Assembly: GCA_963675425.1 (NCBI GenBank)
Contig: OY776214.1
Location: 2,666,001-2,730,000 of the forward strand
Reading direction: 5' to 3'
Source: Sporobacter sp963675425
Lineage (GTDB): Bacteria; Bacillota; Clostridia; Oscillospirales; Oscillospiraceae
DNA length: 64,000 bases
In this document: positions 1-7,023 of the stretch, piece by piece
Layout of the letters: every line of letters starts with the position of its first letter
How positions within the stretch are numbered: the first letter of the stretch is position 1
Made by a program: the position numbers and the translations under genes
The notes under the pieces: model-generated
What the model saw: the letters and a program-made list of their open reading frames with translations, nothing else
Databases searched by the model: none
Told to the model about the DNA's origin: nothing

Positions 1-721
1 TGATAACAAGGTCAATGATGAGCTTCATCTCATGGACACACTCGAAATAAGCATTTTCCGGTGCGTAACCCGCTTCAACAAGCGTATCGAACCCGGCTTT
101 CATCAGTTCGGAGACGCCGCCGCAGAGAACGGCCTGTTCGCCGAAGAGGTCCGTCTCGGTTTCCTCGCGGAAGGTTGTCTCAAGGATGCCGCCGCGCGCG
201 CCGCCGATGCCGTATGCGTAAGCCAGCGCGATGTCCCGCGCCTTGCCGGTGGCGTTCTGATAAACAGCGACGAGGCACGGTACGCCCTTGCCCTCCTCGT
301 ATTGGCTGCGGACCGTGTGGCCGGGGCCCTTGGGAGCGATCATGATGACGTCGATGTCTTCGGGAGGAACGATCTGGCCGAAGTGGATGTTGAAGCCGTG
401 CGCAAAAGCGAGCGCCGCGCCGCTTTTAAGGTTGGGGGCAATGTCGTTTTTGTACATAGCGGCCTGCTTCTCGTCGTTGATGAGGATCATAACGATGTCG
501 GCAGCCTTGACGGCGTCCGCCGTAACCATGACCTTGAGGCCCGCGGCCTCGGCTGTGGCAATAGACTTGGAGCCGGCATACAGGCCCACGATAACGTCCG
601 CACCGCTGTCCTTGAGGTTAAGCGCATGTGCGTGGCCCTGACTGCCGTAGCCGATAATCGTTACCGTTTTTCCCTTGAGTACGCTGAAATCACAGTCCTT
701 CTCATAAAACATGTTTGCCAT
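1..721 (-). CDS. ilvC: Ketol-acid reductoisomerase, partial (C-terminus beyond window)
   Basis: Converts acetolactate or acetohydroxybutyrate plus NADPH to the dihydroxy acid in valine, leucine and isoleucine synthesis. The minus-strand frame from an ATG at 719-721 gives about 240 residues without a stop and runs off the left edge. It has the N-terminal NADPH-binding Rossmann stretch (IGYGSQGHAHALNL), then DVIMIAPKGPGHTVR and the catalytic-domain segment with E-T-D-LFGEQ. An AGGAGG lies at 731-736. It is the last visible gene of ilvB-ilvN-ilvC. About 100 residues of the usual 330-340 are missing because of the window limit, not decay. Confidence 0.96.
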   Translation of the reverse strand, partial: MANMFYEKDCDFSVLKGKTVTIIGYGSQGHAHALNLKDSGADVIVGLYAGSKSIATAEAAGLKVMVTADAVKAADIVMILINDEKQAAMYKNDIAPNLKSGAALAFAHGFNIHFGQIVPPEDIDVIMIAPKGPGHTVRSQYEEGKGVPCLVAVYQNATGKARDIALAYAYGIGGARGGILETTFREETETDLFGEQAVLCGGVSELMKAGFDTLVEAGYAPENAYFECVHEMKLIIDLVI

Positions 722-777
722 TTTAAAATTCCTCCTAAATAATATCTTGTAGTTGTATCACAAAAGCCGGGCGAAGG

Positions 778-796
778 GGCGGACCTTCCGTCCGCC
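778..796 (-). other. Intergenic hairpin between ilvN and ilvC
   Basis: A perfect 7-bp stem (GGCGGAC / GTCCGCC) with a 5-base loop sits in the 146-base gap before ilvC. No T-run follows on either strand, so it is probably an mRNA processing or stability element, not a terminator. Its function is inferred. Confidence 0.4.
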
Positions 797-867
797 TTTA
801 TAGACGGATAATGTTTTGGTGGTACCTGGTGCAGGACGAATATTTATCCGCCCCTTATTTGGGTGTA

Positions 868-1371
868 TCAGTCATTTTCCAGATAATACGTGCTGCGTCC
901 GAGCGCCGTGGGGCCGGTGCGCGCCATCTCAATGATCCGGTATTGGCGCAAATAATCCAAAAATGCGTTGAGCTTATACGTTTCACCGGTGATCTCCACG
1001 GACATGGAGTCGGGTGAGAGGTCGACGACGGTAGCGCGGTAGGCGTTGACGGCTTCCATCAGCTCAGGAAGCATGCCCTTTTCGAGAGCGACCTTGACGA
1101 TCATGAGCTCCCGGATAACGATCCGGTCCGGCTGCATGATCTGGACCTTCCGCACGTCCTGCAGCTTCTGCAATTGTTTGACAATTTGATCCTTCATATA
1201 CTCGTCGCCCCAGGAGACGATCGTCATGCGCGAGAGCTTCGGGTCTTCCGTCTCGCCGACGGTGAGGCTGTCGATATTAAAGGCCCGCCGCGAGAACAGG
1301 GAAGATACGCGCGTCAGGACACCGGAATGGTTGTTGACGAGCAGGGAAACAATGATTTGCTGGTTTTGCAT
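868..1371 (-). CDS. ilvN: Acetolactate synthase small (regulatory) subunit
   Basis: 167 residues, the normal length for the regulatory subunit that binds valine and activates the IlvB catalytic subunit. The N-terminal ACT domain is visible (VSLLVNNHSGVLTRVSSLFSRR, then FNIDSLTVGETEDP), followed by the second ACT-like domain ending in an RTGPTALGR motif. It starts 13 bases after the ilvB stop, so translation is probably coupled. The gene could equally be called ilvH; the family assignment is secure. Confidence 0.96.
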   Translation of the reverse strand: MQNQQIIVSLLVNNHSGVLTRVSSLFSRRAFNIDSLTVGETEDPKLSRMTIVSWGDEYMKDQIVKQLQKLQDVRKVQIMQPDRIVIRELMIVKVALEKGMLPELMEAVNAYRATVVDLSPDSMSVEITGETYKLNAFLDYLRQYRIIEMARTGPTALGRSTYYLEND

Positions 1372-1384
1372 AACGCGCTCCTCC

Positions 1385-3046
1385 TTATCGTAAGATGATA
1401 TCGTTGATGCTGCCGCCGGCCGGGATCATGGGCAGCACGCGTTCGTCGCTGTCAATCGTGCAGTGGATGAGAGCGGGACCGTCGCATTTAAAGGCCTCTT
1501 CAAGGCAATTTTCGTAGCCTTCGATGGTGTCGGCATGGAAACCAGTCGCGCCGAAAGCCTCTGCCAGCTTTACGTAATCAGTTTTCCGGTTAAGTGTCGT
1601 GTTGGAATACCGTCCGTCGAAAAACAGCGTCTGCCACTGGCGAACCATGCCCAGCGCGTTATTGTCTAAAACGATGACGACAAGCGGGAGCTTGTTGGAA
1701 ACGGCTGTAGCCATTTCGTTTAAATTCATGTGGAAGCTGCCGTCGCTCGTAAACAGAACCGTACGCTTTTTGCCGCTGCCGATGCAGGAGCCGATGGAAG
1801 CGCCCATGCCGAAACCCATCGTGCCCAAGCCGCCGCTGGTGACAAAAGTGCGCGGCTTTTTAAACTGATAGTACTGCGTCGTCCACATTTGGTGCTGGCC
1901 GACGTCGGTTGCCACAATGTTTTCGCCGTTTATACGGCTGGCACCCTCGATGATGGACTGGGGCGTGAGAATGTTCGGATTCATCTCCAGATTGTTGTCG
2001 GGATGCTCCTTGATATAGCGGATACGTTCCATCCAGTCTTTGTTTTCCTGCTTCTCCAGCATGTCTCCGAGCTCACTCAGCACGCATTTAACGTCGCCGA
2101 TGACGCTCGTTGTAACGCCGATGTTTTTGTTGATCTCGGCCGGGTCAATATCAATCTGGACGACCTTGCGGTCTTTCATAAACTCAGCCTTGTTGCCCGT
2201 GGCCCTGTCGGAAAAGCGCACGCCGATGGCGATAAGCAGGTCGCTTTCATACAGGGCTTTCGTCGCGCCGTACCGCCCGTGCATACCCACCATGCCAAGA
2301 AAACGCGGATGTTCATACGGGACAGCCGTGAGGCCCATAATTGACAGGCCGACCGGTGCGTCGATTTTATCGGCAAACCGGAGGAGTTCCTCCGAGGCGC
2401 CGGAGGTGACGACGCCGCCGCCGCAGTAAATATATGGCCGCTCGGCGTCTTTAACAAGAGCGGCGATGACCTCCAGTGACGCTTTGGCGAGGCAGGCCAT
2501 GGGCTCTTCCTGACAGGGAGCGCACGGCTCATATTCCGCTGTGCCGAGCTGGATGTCTTTCGGAATGTCGATGAGGACCGGGCCGGGCCGCCCGGAGCCG
2601 GCCAGTTTGAAAGCCTCCCGGATTGTGTCGGCCAGAATCTCAATATCCTTTACGAGGTAGTTGTGCTTTGTGATCGGCATTGTGACGCCGGAGATATCTA
2701 CCTCCTGAAAGCTGTCCCGCCCGAGCATGTTCGTGGGCACGTTGCCGGTGATGGCCACGAGCGGCACGCTGTCGAGATAGGCGTTGGCTATACCGGTGAC
2801 GAGATTTGTCGCGCCCGGGCCTGAGGTGGCAATCACGACGCCCGGTCTGCCCGTCACACGCGCGTAGCCGTCGGCCGCGTGGCAGGCGCCCTGCTCATGG
2901 CAGGTGGTGTAATGCGTGATTTTGTCGCTGTTTTTATACAGTTCATCGTAGATATTGATGACATAACCGCCGGGATAGCCGAATACGGTGTCAACACCCT
3001 GTTCGATGAGTGTTTTAACTAAAATCTGCGCGCCTGTGAGTAGCAT
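1385..3046 (-). CDS. ilvB: Acetolactate synthase large (catalytic) subunit
   Basis: ThDP- and FAD-dependent enzyme condensing pyruvate with pyruvate or 2-oxobutyrate, the first common step of branched-chain amino acid synthesis. 553 residues from ATG 3044-3046, chosen because a GGAGG box lies at 3056-3060; an upstream in-frame start would extend into the attenuator. Visible are the ThDP-activating Glu in HEQGACHAADGYAR, the central FAD-type domain, and the C-terminal ThDP site (SDGSFHMN...NNALGMVRQWQ). First gene of ilvBNC and controlled by the leader upstream. Confidence 0.97.
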   Translation of the reverse strand: MLLTGAQILVKTLIEQGVDTVFGYPGGYVINIYDELYKNSDKITHYTTCHEQGACHAADGYARVTGRPGVVIATSGPGATNLVTGIANAYLDSVPLVAITGNVPTNMLGRDSFQEVDISGVTMPITKHNYLVKDIEILADTIREAFKLAGSGRPGPVLIDIPKDIQLGTAEYEPCAPCQEEPMACLAKASLEVIAALVKDAERPYIYCGGGVVTSGASEELLRFADKIDAPVGLSIMGLTAVPYEHPRFLGMVGMHGRYGATKALYESDLLIAIGVRFSDRATGNKAEFMKDRKVVQIDIDPAEINKNIGVTTSVIGDVKCVLSELGDMLEKQENKDWMERIRYIKEHPDNNLEMNPNILTPQSIIEGASRINGENIVATDVGQHQMWTTQYYQFKKPRTFVTSGGLGTMGFGMGASIGSCIGSGKKRTVLFTSDGSFHMNLNEMATAVSNKLPLVVIVLDNNALGMVRQWQTLFFDGRYSNTTLNRKTDYVKLAEAFGATGFHADTIEGYENCLEEAFKCDGPALIHCTIDSDERVLPMIPAGGSINDIILR

Positions 3047-3103
3047 GTTCTCCGTCCTCCTTTGATTCTTTAATGTAGTATCGAATAAAATTTGTATATA
3101 ATC

Positions 3104-3132
3104 AAAAAGCCCCGCAGCTTTCACTGCAGGGC
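3104..3132 (-). terminator. ilv attenuator terminator
   Basis: On the minus strand a 9-bp stem (GCCCTGCAG / CTGCGGGGC, one G-T pair) with a 6-base loop is followed at once by TTTTT. It lies between the leader peptide stop and ilvB. Bases 3171-3178 (TTCGCTGC, inside the last leader codons) can pair over 8 bp with 3120-3127 (GCAGTGAA). That pairing would destroy the left arm of the terminator and is the expected antiterminator. Confidence 0.85.
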
Positions 3133-3163
3133 ATCCGATTCTTTCGGTTCGTTATGCTGTGCC

Positions 3164-3274
3164 TTATTTTGCAGCGAAGTCTTTATTAACATGACAAACT
3201 ACCCGGAGGCTAAGCCCGAGTACAAGTACGCTAATAATTATGACTTCAGCAATAAATAAAGAGGCCAAGTTCAT
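3164..3274 (-). CDS. ilv operon leader peptide (attenuator)
   Basis: A 36-codon frame starting MNLASLFIAEVIII and ending DFAAK-stop. 16 of 36 residues are Leu, Ile or Val, including a run of three Ile codons, as in ilv leader peptides whose slow translation signals branched-chain amino acid shortage. GGAG is just upstream, though only 2 bases from the ATG. An overlapping 12-codon frame starts at the upstream ATG near 3283. The last codons form one arm of the proposed antiterminator, so a ribosome reaching the stop would favour termination. It is too short for ordinary gene finders. Confidence 0.8.
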   Translation of the reverse strand: MNLASLFIAEVIIISVLVLGLSLRVVCHVNKDFAAK

Positions 3275-3301
3275 AACTCCTCATATCAAATGGTTGCGTA
3301 A

Positions 3302-3330
3302 ATTCTACCATGCGGTTTTTTGAAAGTCAA
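3302..3330 (-). promoter_or_regulatory. ilv operon promoter
   Basis: Minus-strand TTGACT (3325-3330), 17-base spacer, TAGAAT (3302-3307). This is a near-consensus sigma-A promoter placed just upstream of the leader peptide. Confidence 0.8.
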
Positions 3331-3446
3331 CACTTAAATAATATTAGTTTATGTTGCGTATTTATATTTGCTAATATCCATAATCCCACGGCGGTACAGG
3401 CCGGCATTTTGCACGTTTGTGTCGATTATTATCATACAAAACCGGA

Positions 3447-3923
3447 TTAGTACTCAAAATGCGGTGTCTCGCCGTTTAAAAACCGTTTGCAGGTTCCGAG
3501 CGCCGCGCAGTGGACGCAGTTTCTCGACAGTTTGTCGGCCCCATATAAAAGCCTGGCTAATGACGATGCGCCGTCCGTAAGCCGGTGGCTTTTAATGGCG
3601 TTTGTGATCATGCGGCTTTCCGCGGCAGTAAAGCCGCAGCTGCGTAAAATCGGCTCGGCCAGCCTCAAGCTCGCCTGTGCGTGGTCCTCGCCGTTTTCAT
3701 ATTCCAGCCACCGTCCGATGTCATGCAGGAGTGCCGCGGCGTAAATAGCTTCTTTGTCGAGGCCAAGCCGCTGCTCCAGGTTCAGGATATACGCAATGCG
3801 CGCGACGTCGAGCGCGTGCGTCCGGTCATGGACGCAGTAAATCCGGCTCAGCTCGGACCGCGCATTTTTATCCAGATATGTGTTAAAGTCCGGGTCGTTA
3901 AGTATGCAATTGATCCTCTGCAT
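3447..3923 (-). CDS. HD-domain protein (predicted metal-dependent phosphohydrolase)
   Basis: 158 residues. The HD fold is shown by RTHALDVARIAYI, the AALLHDIGRW His-Asp pair, a following DHAQAS and a KSHR motif; a C-terminal CVHCAALGTC cysteine pair is unusual. The family hydrolyses phosphate mono- or diesters, but the substrate here is unknown. It begins 2 bases after folK, so it is the last gene of the folate operon. A role on a folate or pterin phosphate is possible from context only. Confidence 0.8.
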   Translation of the reverse strand: MQRINCILNDPDFNTYLDKNARSELSRIYCVHDRTHALDVARIAYILNLEQRLGLDKEAIYAAALLHDIGRWLEYENGEDHAQASLRLAEPILRSCGFTAAESRMITNAIKSHRLTDGASSLARLLYGADKLSRNCVHCAALGTCKRFLNGETPHFEY

Positions 3924-3925
3924 GG

Positions 3926-4396
3926 TCAGCCTCTTTTTCGGACTTCTTCGCCGTCCATCGTTTTAAGCGTGTCGGTGATATTCCGCCCCAGTACAATCAG
4001 GTCCGGCGCGAGCTCACAAAGGGGCGCGAGGACGAAGGCCCGGTCTAGCATTCTGGGGTGCGGTATGATCAGCTCCGGCGTGTGGAGAATCTCGTCGTCG
4101 TACAAAAGGATGTCGACATCAATGTTGCGCGGGCCGTTTTGAATCGTTTTAACGCGCTTCATTTTCCGCTCAATGCTCTGGGTGAAAACGAGTAGTGAGA
4201 TGGGGGAGAGCGTCGTTTCGCCGACGGCGGCGACGTTTAAAAACCAGGGCTGATCCTTATAGCCCACAGGCTCCGTCTCATAAAAGGAGGACCGGTTAAT
4301 GTGGCTGATCTTTTTGGACAGCAGATGGAGCGCGCGTTCAATATTGGCTTCCCGGTCGCCGAGGTTGGAGCCCAGGCTTAAATACACACGGCTCAT
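3926..4396 (-). CDS. folK: 6-hydroxymethyl-7,8-dihydropterin pyrophosphokinase
   Basis: Transfers pyrophosphate from ATP to hydroxymethyldihydropterin in folate synthesis. 156 residues, typical length. Signatures are the N-terminal YLSLGSNLGDREANI, a YETEPVG-x-DQPWFLN stretch, and the GPRNIDVDILLYDD...IPHPRM motif that binds Mg-ATP and pterin. Its ATG overlaps the folB stop in an ATGA (4393-4396), indicating translational coupling. Confidence 0.96.
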   Translation of the reverse strand: MSRVYLSLGSNLGDREANIERALHLLSKKISHINRSSFYETEPVGYKDQPWFLNVAAVGETTLSPISLLVFTQSIERKMKRVKTIQNGPRNIDVDILLYDDEILHTPELIIPHPRMLDRAFVLAPLCELAPDLIVLGRNITDTLKTMDGEEVRKRG

Positions 4397-4755
4397 GATC
4401 TTTTCCTTTCCAGCGTAACGCCAATGTAATCAAACGCGCCGTCAATGGGCGCACGCGGCTTTTTTACGGTTAGAATGATCTTCTCCACCAGAGAAAACTG
4501 CCCTAAAATCTGCGCGCAAATGTATTCGGCCAGCGCCTCAATGAGATTGAAGTCCTCGCCGGTGACGATATCGCGGATGACCTGGTAAACGGCGCCGTAG
4601 TCAACGGTCGCGGAAAGCTCGTCCCGCTGTCCGGCCTCCTGGAGCGGCAGATACAGCTCGGCGTCCAGTATAAACGGCTGTCCAAGTTTTTTTTCCTCAG
4701 GCATGACGCCGTGATAGCCGTAAAAACGCATGTTATTCATGAGTATTTTATCCAT
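4393..4755 (-). CDS. folB: Dihydroneopterin aldolase
   Basis: Cleaves dihydroneopterin to hydroxymethyldihydropterin and glycolaldehyde. 120 residues from ATG 4753-4755, preceded by GGGGAG at 7-base spacing; a longer upstream frame has no ribosome site. Family motifs are FYGYHGVMPEEKKLGQPF, TVDYGAVY and LIEALAE, followed by a VKKPRAPI segment. It lies 31 bases after folP and overlaps folK by 4. Confidence 0.95.
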   Translation of the reverse strand: MDKILMNNMRFYGYHGVMPEEKKLGQPFILDAELYLPLQEAGQRDELSATVDYGAVYQVIRDIVTGEDFNLIEALAEYICAQILGQFSLVEKIILTVKKPRAPIDGAFDYIGVTLERKRS

Positions 4756-4786
4756 ATAAATCTCCCCGTTGCGTGAAGCGTTCAGA

Positions 4787-5641
4787 TTAAATACAGCGCA
4801 CAATCGCATCGGTCACACGGGCGGCCTGCGCGTTTTCCGTTACGTCGTGGACCCGGACGATATCGACGCCCTGGGTAATGCCCAAAACGGTTGTAGCCAC
4901 AGTGCCGCTGACGCGCTCTTTCGGCGGGACGCCCAGAATCTGCCCGAGCATCGATTTTCTCGATGCGCCGAGAAGCACCGGATAGCCGATGGCCTTGATC
5001 TCCCGCAGCCGGCTCATCAGCTCGATATTCTGTTCGGGTGTTTTGCCAAAGCCAATGCCGGGGTCAAGGATGATCCGCTCGGCCGCGACGCCGGCCAGAA
5101 GCGCGATCTCGACCGACTTTTTCAAGAACCTGACGATTTCGGCGACCATGTCGCCCGGGTAGTCATGGTTATACCGGTTGTGCATCAGGACAACGGGCGT
5201 GTCGTATTTCGCCGCGATCACAGCCATCTTTTCATCCTCCTGAAAGCCCCAGATATCATTTATTATATGAATGCCGTTTTTAACGCCTTCCTCAGCTACC
5301 TCCGCGCGGATGGTATCCAGCGATAAAACGGCGTTCGTTTCGTCGCGCAGCCGTTTGATCACCGGCAGTACCCGGCGCAGCTCCTCCTCGGCGCCGACGC
5401 GCTGATGGCCGGGCCGGGAGGACTCCCCGCCAACATCAATGATGTCCGCGCCCTGCCGGAGCATGGCCTTTGCGTGCGCCACCGCCGCGTCCACGTCGAC
5501 AAAGTCGCCGCCGTCGGAAAAGGAATCGGGCGTCACGTTCAGGATGCCCATGATCAGCGTCCGCTCACCGAAAACAAGCGTCCGGTCCATGAAGCGGACC
5601 GTTGTAGGGACGGGGAGCAGTCGTAAAGGCTCACTTCTCAT
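4787..5641 (-). CDS. folP: Dihydropteroate synthase
   Basis: Joins hydroxymethyldihydropterin pyrophosphate to p-aminobenzoate; the sulfonamide target. 284 residues. Visible are MGILNVTPDSFSDGG, the pterin-site GADIIDVGGESSRPG, LSLDT, NDIWGF, LMHNR, DPGIGFGKT and GASRKS, all in family order. Only 2 bases separate its start from the folE stop. No defect is seen in the catalytic motifs. Confidence 0.97.
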   Translation of the reverse strand: MRSEPLRLLPVPTTVRFMDRTLVFGERTLIMGILNVTPDSFSDGGDFVDVDAAVAHAKAMLRQGADIIDVGGESSRPGHQRVGAEEELRRVLPVIKRLRDETNAVLSLDTIRAEVAEEGVKNGIHIINDIWGFQEDEKMAVIAAKYDTPVVLMHNRYNHDYPGDMVAEIVRFLKKSVEIALLAGVAAERIILDPGIGFGKTPEQNIELMSRLREIKAIGYPVLLGASRKSMLGQILGVPPKERVSGTVATTVLGITQGVDIVRVHDVTENAQAARVTDAIVRCI

Positions 5642-5643
5642 GT

Positions 5644-6210
5644 CTATCTCCCGGAATTAATCATGGACATGACCTCGGCCCGGGCCTTCGAGTCTGAGTT
5701 GAAAATACCGCGAATAGCCGACGTCACCGTCATGGAGCCGGGCTTTTTAACGCCGCGCATCGTCATGCACATGTGCTCGGCCTCTACCACCACGATCACG
5801 CCGTAGGGTTTCAGCTTTGTCCAGATCGTGTCGGCTACGGTGGCGGTCAGGCGCTCTTGCAGTTGGGGCCGTCTGGAAACGGTCTCCACCACGCGGGCGA
5901 GCTTGCTCAGGCCTGTTAGCATGCCCTTTTTAGGAATATAGGCTACATGTGCCTTGCCGACAAAAGGAACGAGATGATGCTCGCACGTGGAATAAAACGG
6001 GATGTCACGAACAAGCACAAGCTCCTCGTACATCTCTTTTTGAAAAAAGATTTCCAGATGCTTGTCGGGCGATTCATTCAGACCCGCAAAAATCTCTTCA
6101 TACATGTTGGCGATCCGCTTCGGCGTGTCAACGAGTCCTTCGCGGTCGGGATCCTCGCCGATGGCGAGCAGAATCTCTCGCACGGCTTTTTCAATTCGGG
6201 GTTTGTCCAT
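5644..6210 (-). CDS. folE: GTP cyclohydrolase I
   Basis: Converts GTP to dihydroneopterin triphosphate, the first step of tetrahydrofolate synthesis. 188 residues. The Zn site is visible in FYSTCEHHLVPF and in the later Cys of AEHMCMTMRGV; KPGS and GIFNSD follow as in the family. First gene of folE-folP-folB-folK-HD. This supply fits the demand for tetrahydrofolate by the methyl-branch enzyme MetF further along the window. Confidence 0.97.
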   Translation of the reverse strand: MDKPRIEKAVREILLAIGEDPDREGLVDTPKRIANMYEEIFAGLNESPDKHLEIFFQKEMYEELVLVRDIPFYSTCEHHLVPFVGKAHVAYIPKKGMLTGLSKLARVVETVSRRPQLQERLTATVADTIWTKLKPYGVIVVVEAEHMCMTMRGVKKPGSMTVTSAIRGIFNSDSKARAEVMSMINSGR

Positions 6211-6240
6211 AAAACAATCTGGCCTTTCGATAGATTTTAT

Positions 6241-6280
6241 CGCGCAAATGAATTAGATATCGTTTGCGCGTAAGTGTTAA
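6241..6280 (-). promoter_or_regulatory. fol operon promoter with overlapping palindrome
   Basis: Minus strand TTAACA (6275-6280), 17-base spacer, TCTAAT (6252-6257): one mismatch per hexamer. An 8-bp perfect inverted repeat, CGCGCAAA at 6241-6248 and TTTGCGCG at 6263-6270, brackets the -10 element and part of the spacer. It looks like an operator; its binding protein is unknown. Confidence 0.6.
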
Positions 6281-6311
6281 CGTCTTTACTGCACGCTGTG
6301 GCTGGATGCCT

Positions 6312-6773
6312 TTATAAGCTTAACGCAAAGCTGTATCCGTGCAGGCTGAAGCCGAGCCGCTTATAAAACCGGTGTGCGTCGGTTCTCTTAACATTGCTGG
6401 ACAGCACCATTTTATAGCAGCCCCTTTCGCGGCAGGCCTCGGCGGCAAAACGGACCAGCTGCCCTCCAATCCCGAGGTTTCTGTGTGACGCCGTTACGAC
6501 GACATCCTCCAGAATACCAAACGGCGTGCCGAGATGCCCCAGGCTGTCTATAACGACCAACTCAAACGCCCCGACAATCGCACCGTCCAGCTCGGCGGCA
6601 TAAACGGAGTAATCGGGATAGCTCATCATCTTGTCAAAAATAATTTCCGCCGTTTCCGCGCCGAGTGTTGTTTGTGCACTGGCTGAAAGCTCCTCGAAAA
6701 GTTTTAGTATGTCCGGTAAATCGTCGTTTCCTGCTTTCCGGACCATCACAGACGGTTTTGTGTGATTTATCAT
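6312..6773 (-). CDS. GNAT-family N-acetyltransferase
   Basis: 153 residues. The acetyl-CoA-binding motif A is HRNLGIGGQLVRFAAE, preceded by GILEDVVV and followed by RFYKRLGF, as in GNAT enzymes. The acceptor is unknown. It starts after AGGAAAAGTC and ends about 40 bases before the fol promoter, so it may read through into the folate operon but probably is separate. Confidence 0.85.
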   Translation of the reverse strand: MINHTKPSVMVRKAGNDDLPDILKLFEELSASAQTTLGAETAEIIFDKMMSYPDYSVYAAELDGAIVGAFELVVIDSLGHLGTPFGILEDVVVTASHRNLGIGGQLVRFAAEACRERGCYKMVLSSNVKRTDAHRFYKRLGFSLHGYSFALSL

Positions 6774-6880
6774 GACTTTTCCTCGTGTGATACCCGTGCT
6801 TTGGATAGGTGTTTTATATATAGCCGGCTTATTTCACCACTGTTACCACCATACCACAAAATGTTGAGGAAATAAACAGC

Positions 6881-6904
6881 AAAGCCCGGCTGAGCCGGAC
6901 CTTT
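6881..6904 (-). other. Hairpin upstream of the GNAT gene
   Basis: CCGGC-TGA-GCCGG core with AAAG/CTTT outer pairs. On the minus strand it is followed by TTTGCTGTTTATT, so it may act as a weak second terminator for the exporter operon. Confidence 0.35.
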
Positions 6905-6956
6905 GTCAGGAAAGTATACGACTAATTATTGAATAATCCCTGACGCTTATGTTCCA

Positions 6957-6993
6957 TAAAAATGCGGTACAAGACTGTGCCCTGTACCGCATT
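6957..6993 (-). terminator. Terminator of the exporter operon
   Basis: An 11-bp perfect stem (6961-6971 with 6983-6993) followed on the minus strand by TTTTTATGG. It lies about 30 bases after the stop of the gene ending at 7024. Confidence 0.85.
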
Positions 6994-7023
6994 GCCATTA
7001 TTTAATTCAGCCGCGTGCGACAA

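Noticed and set aside
32..742. 236-codon plus-strand frame at the window start
   Set aside because: Antisense to ilvC, whose protein is unmistakable.
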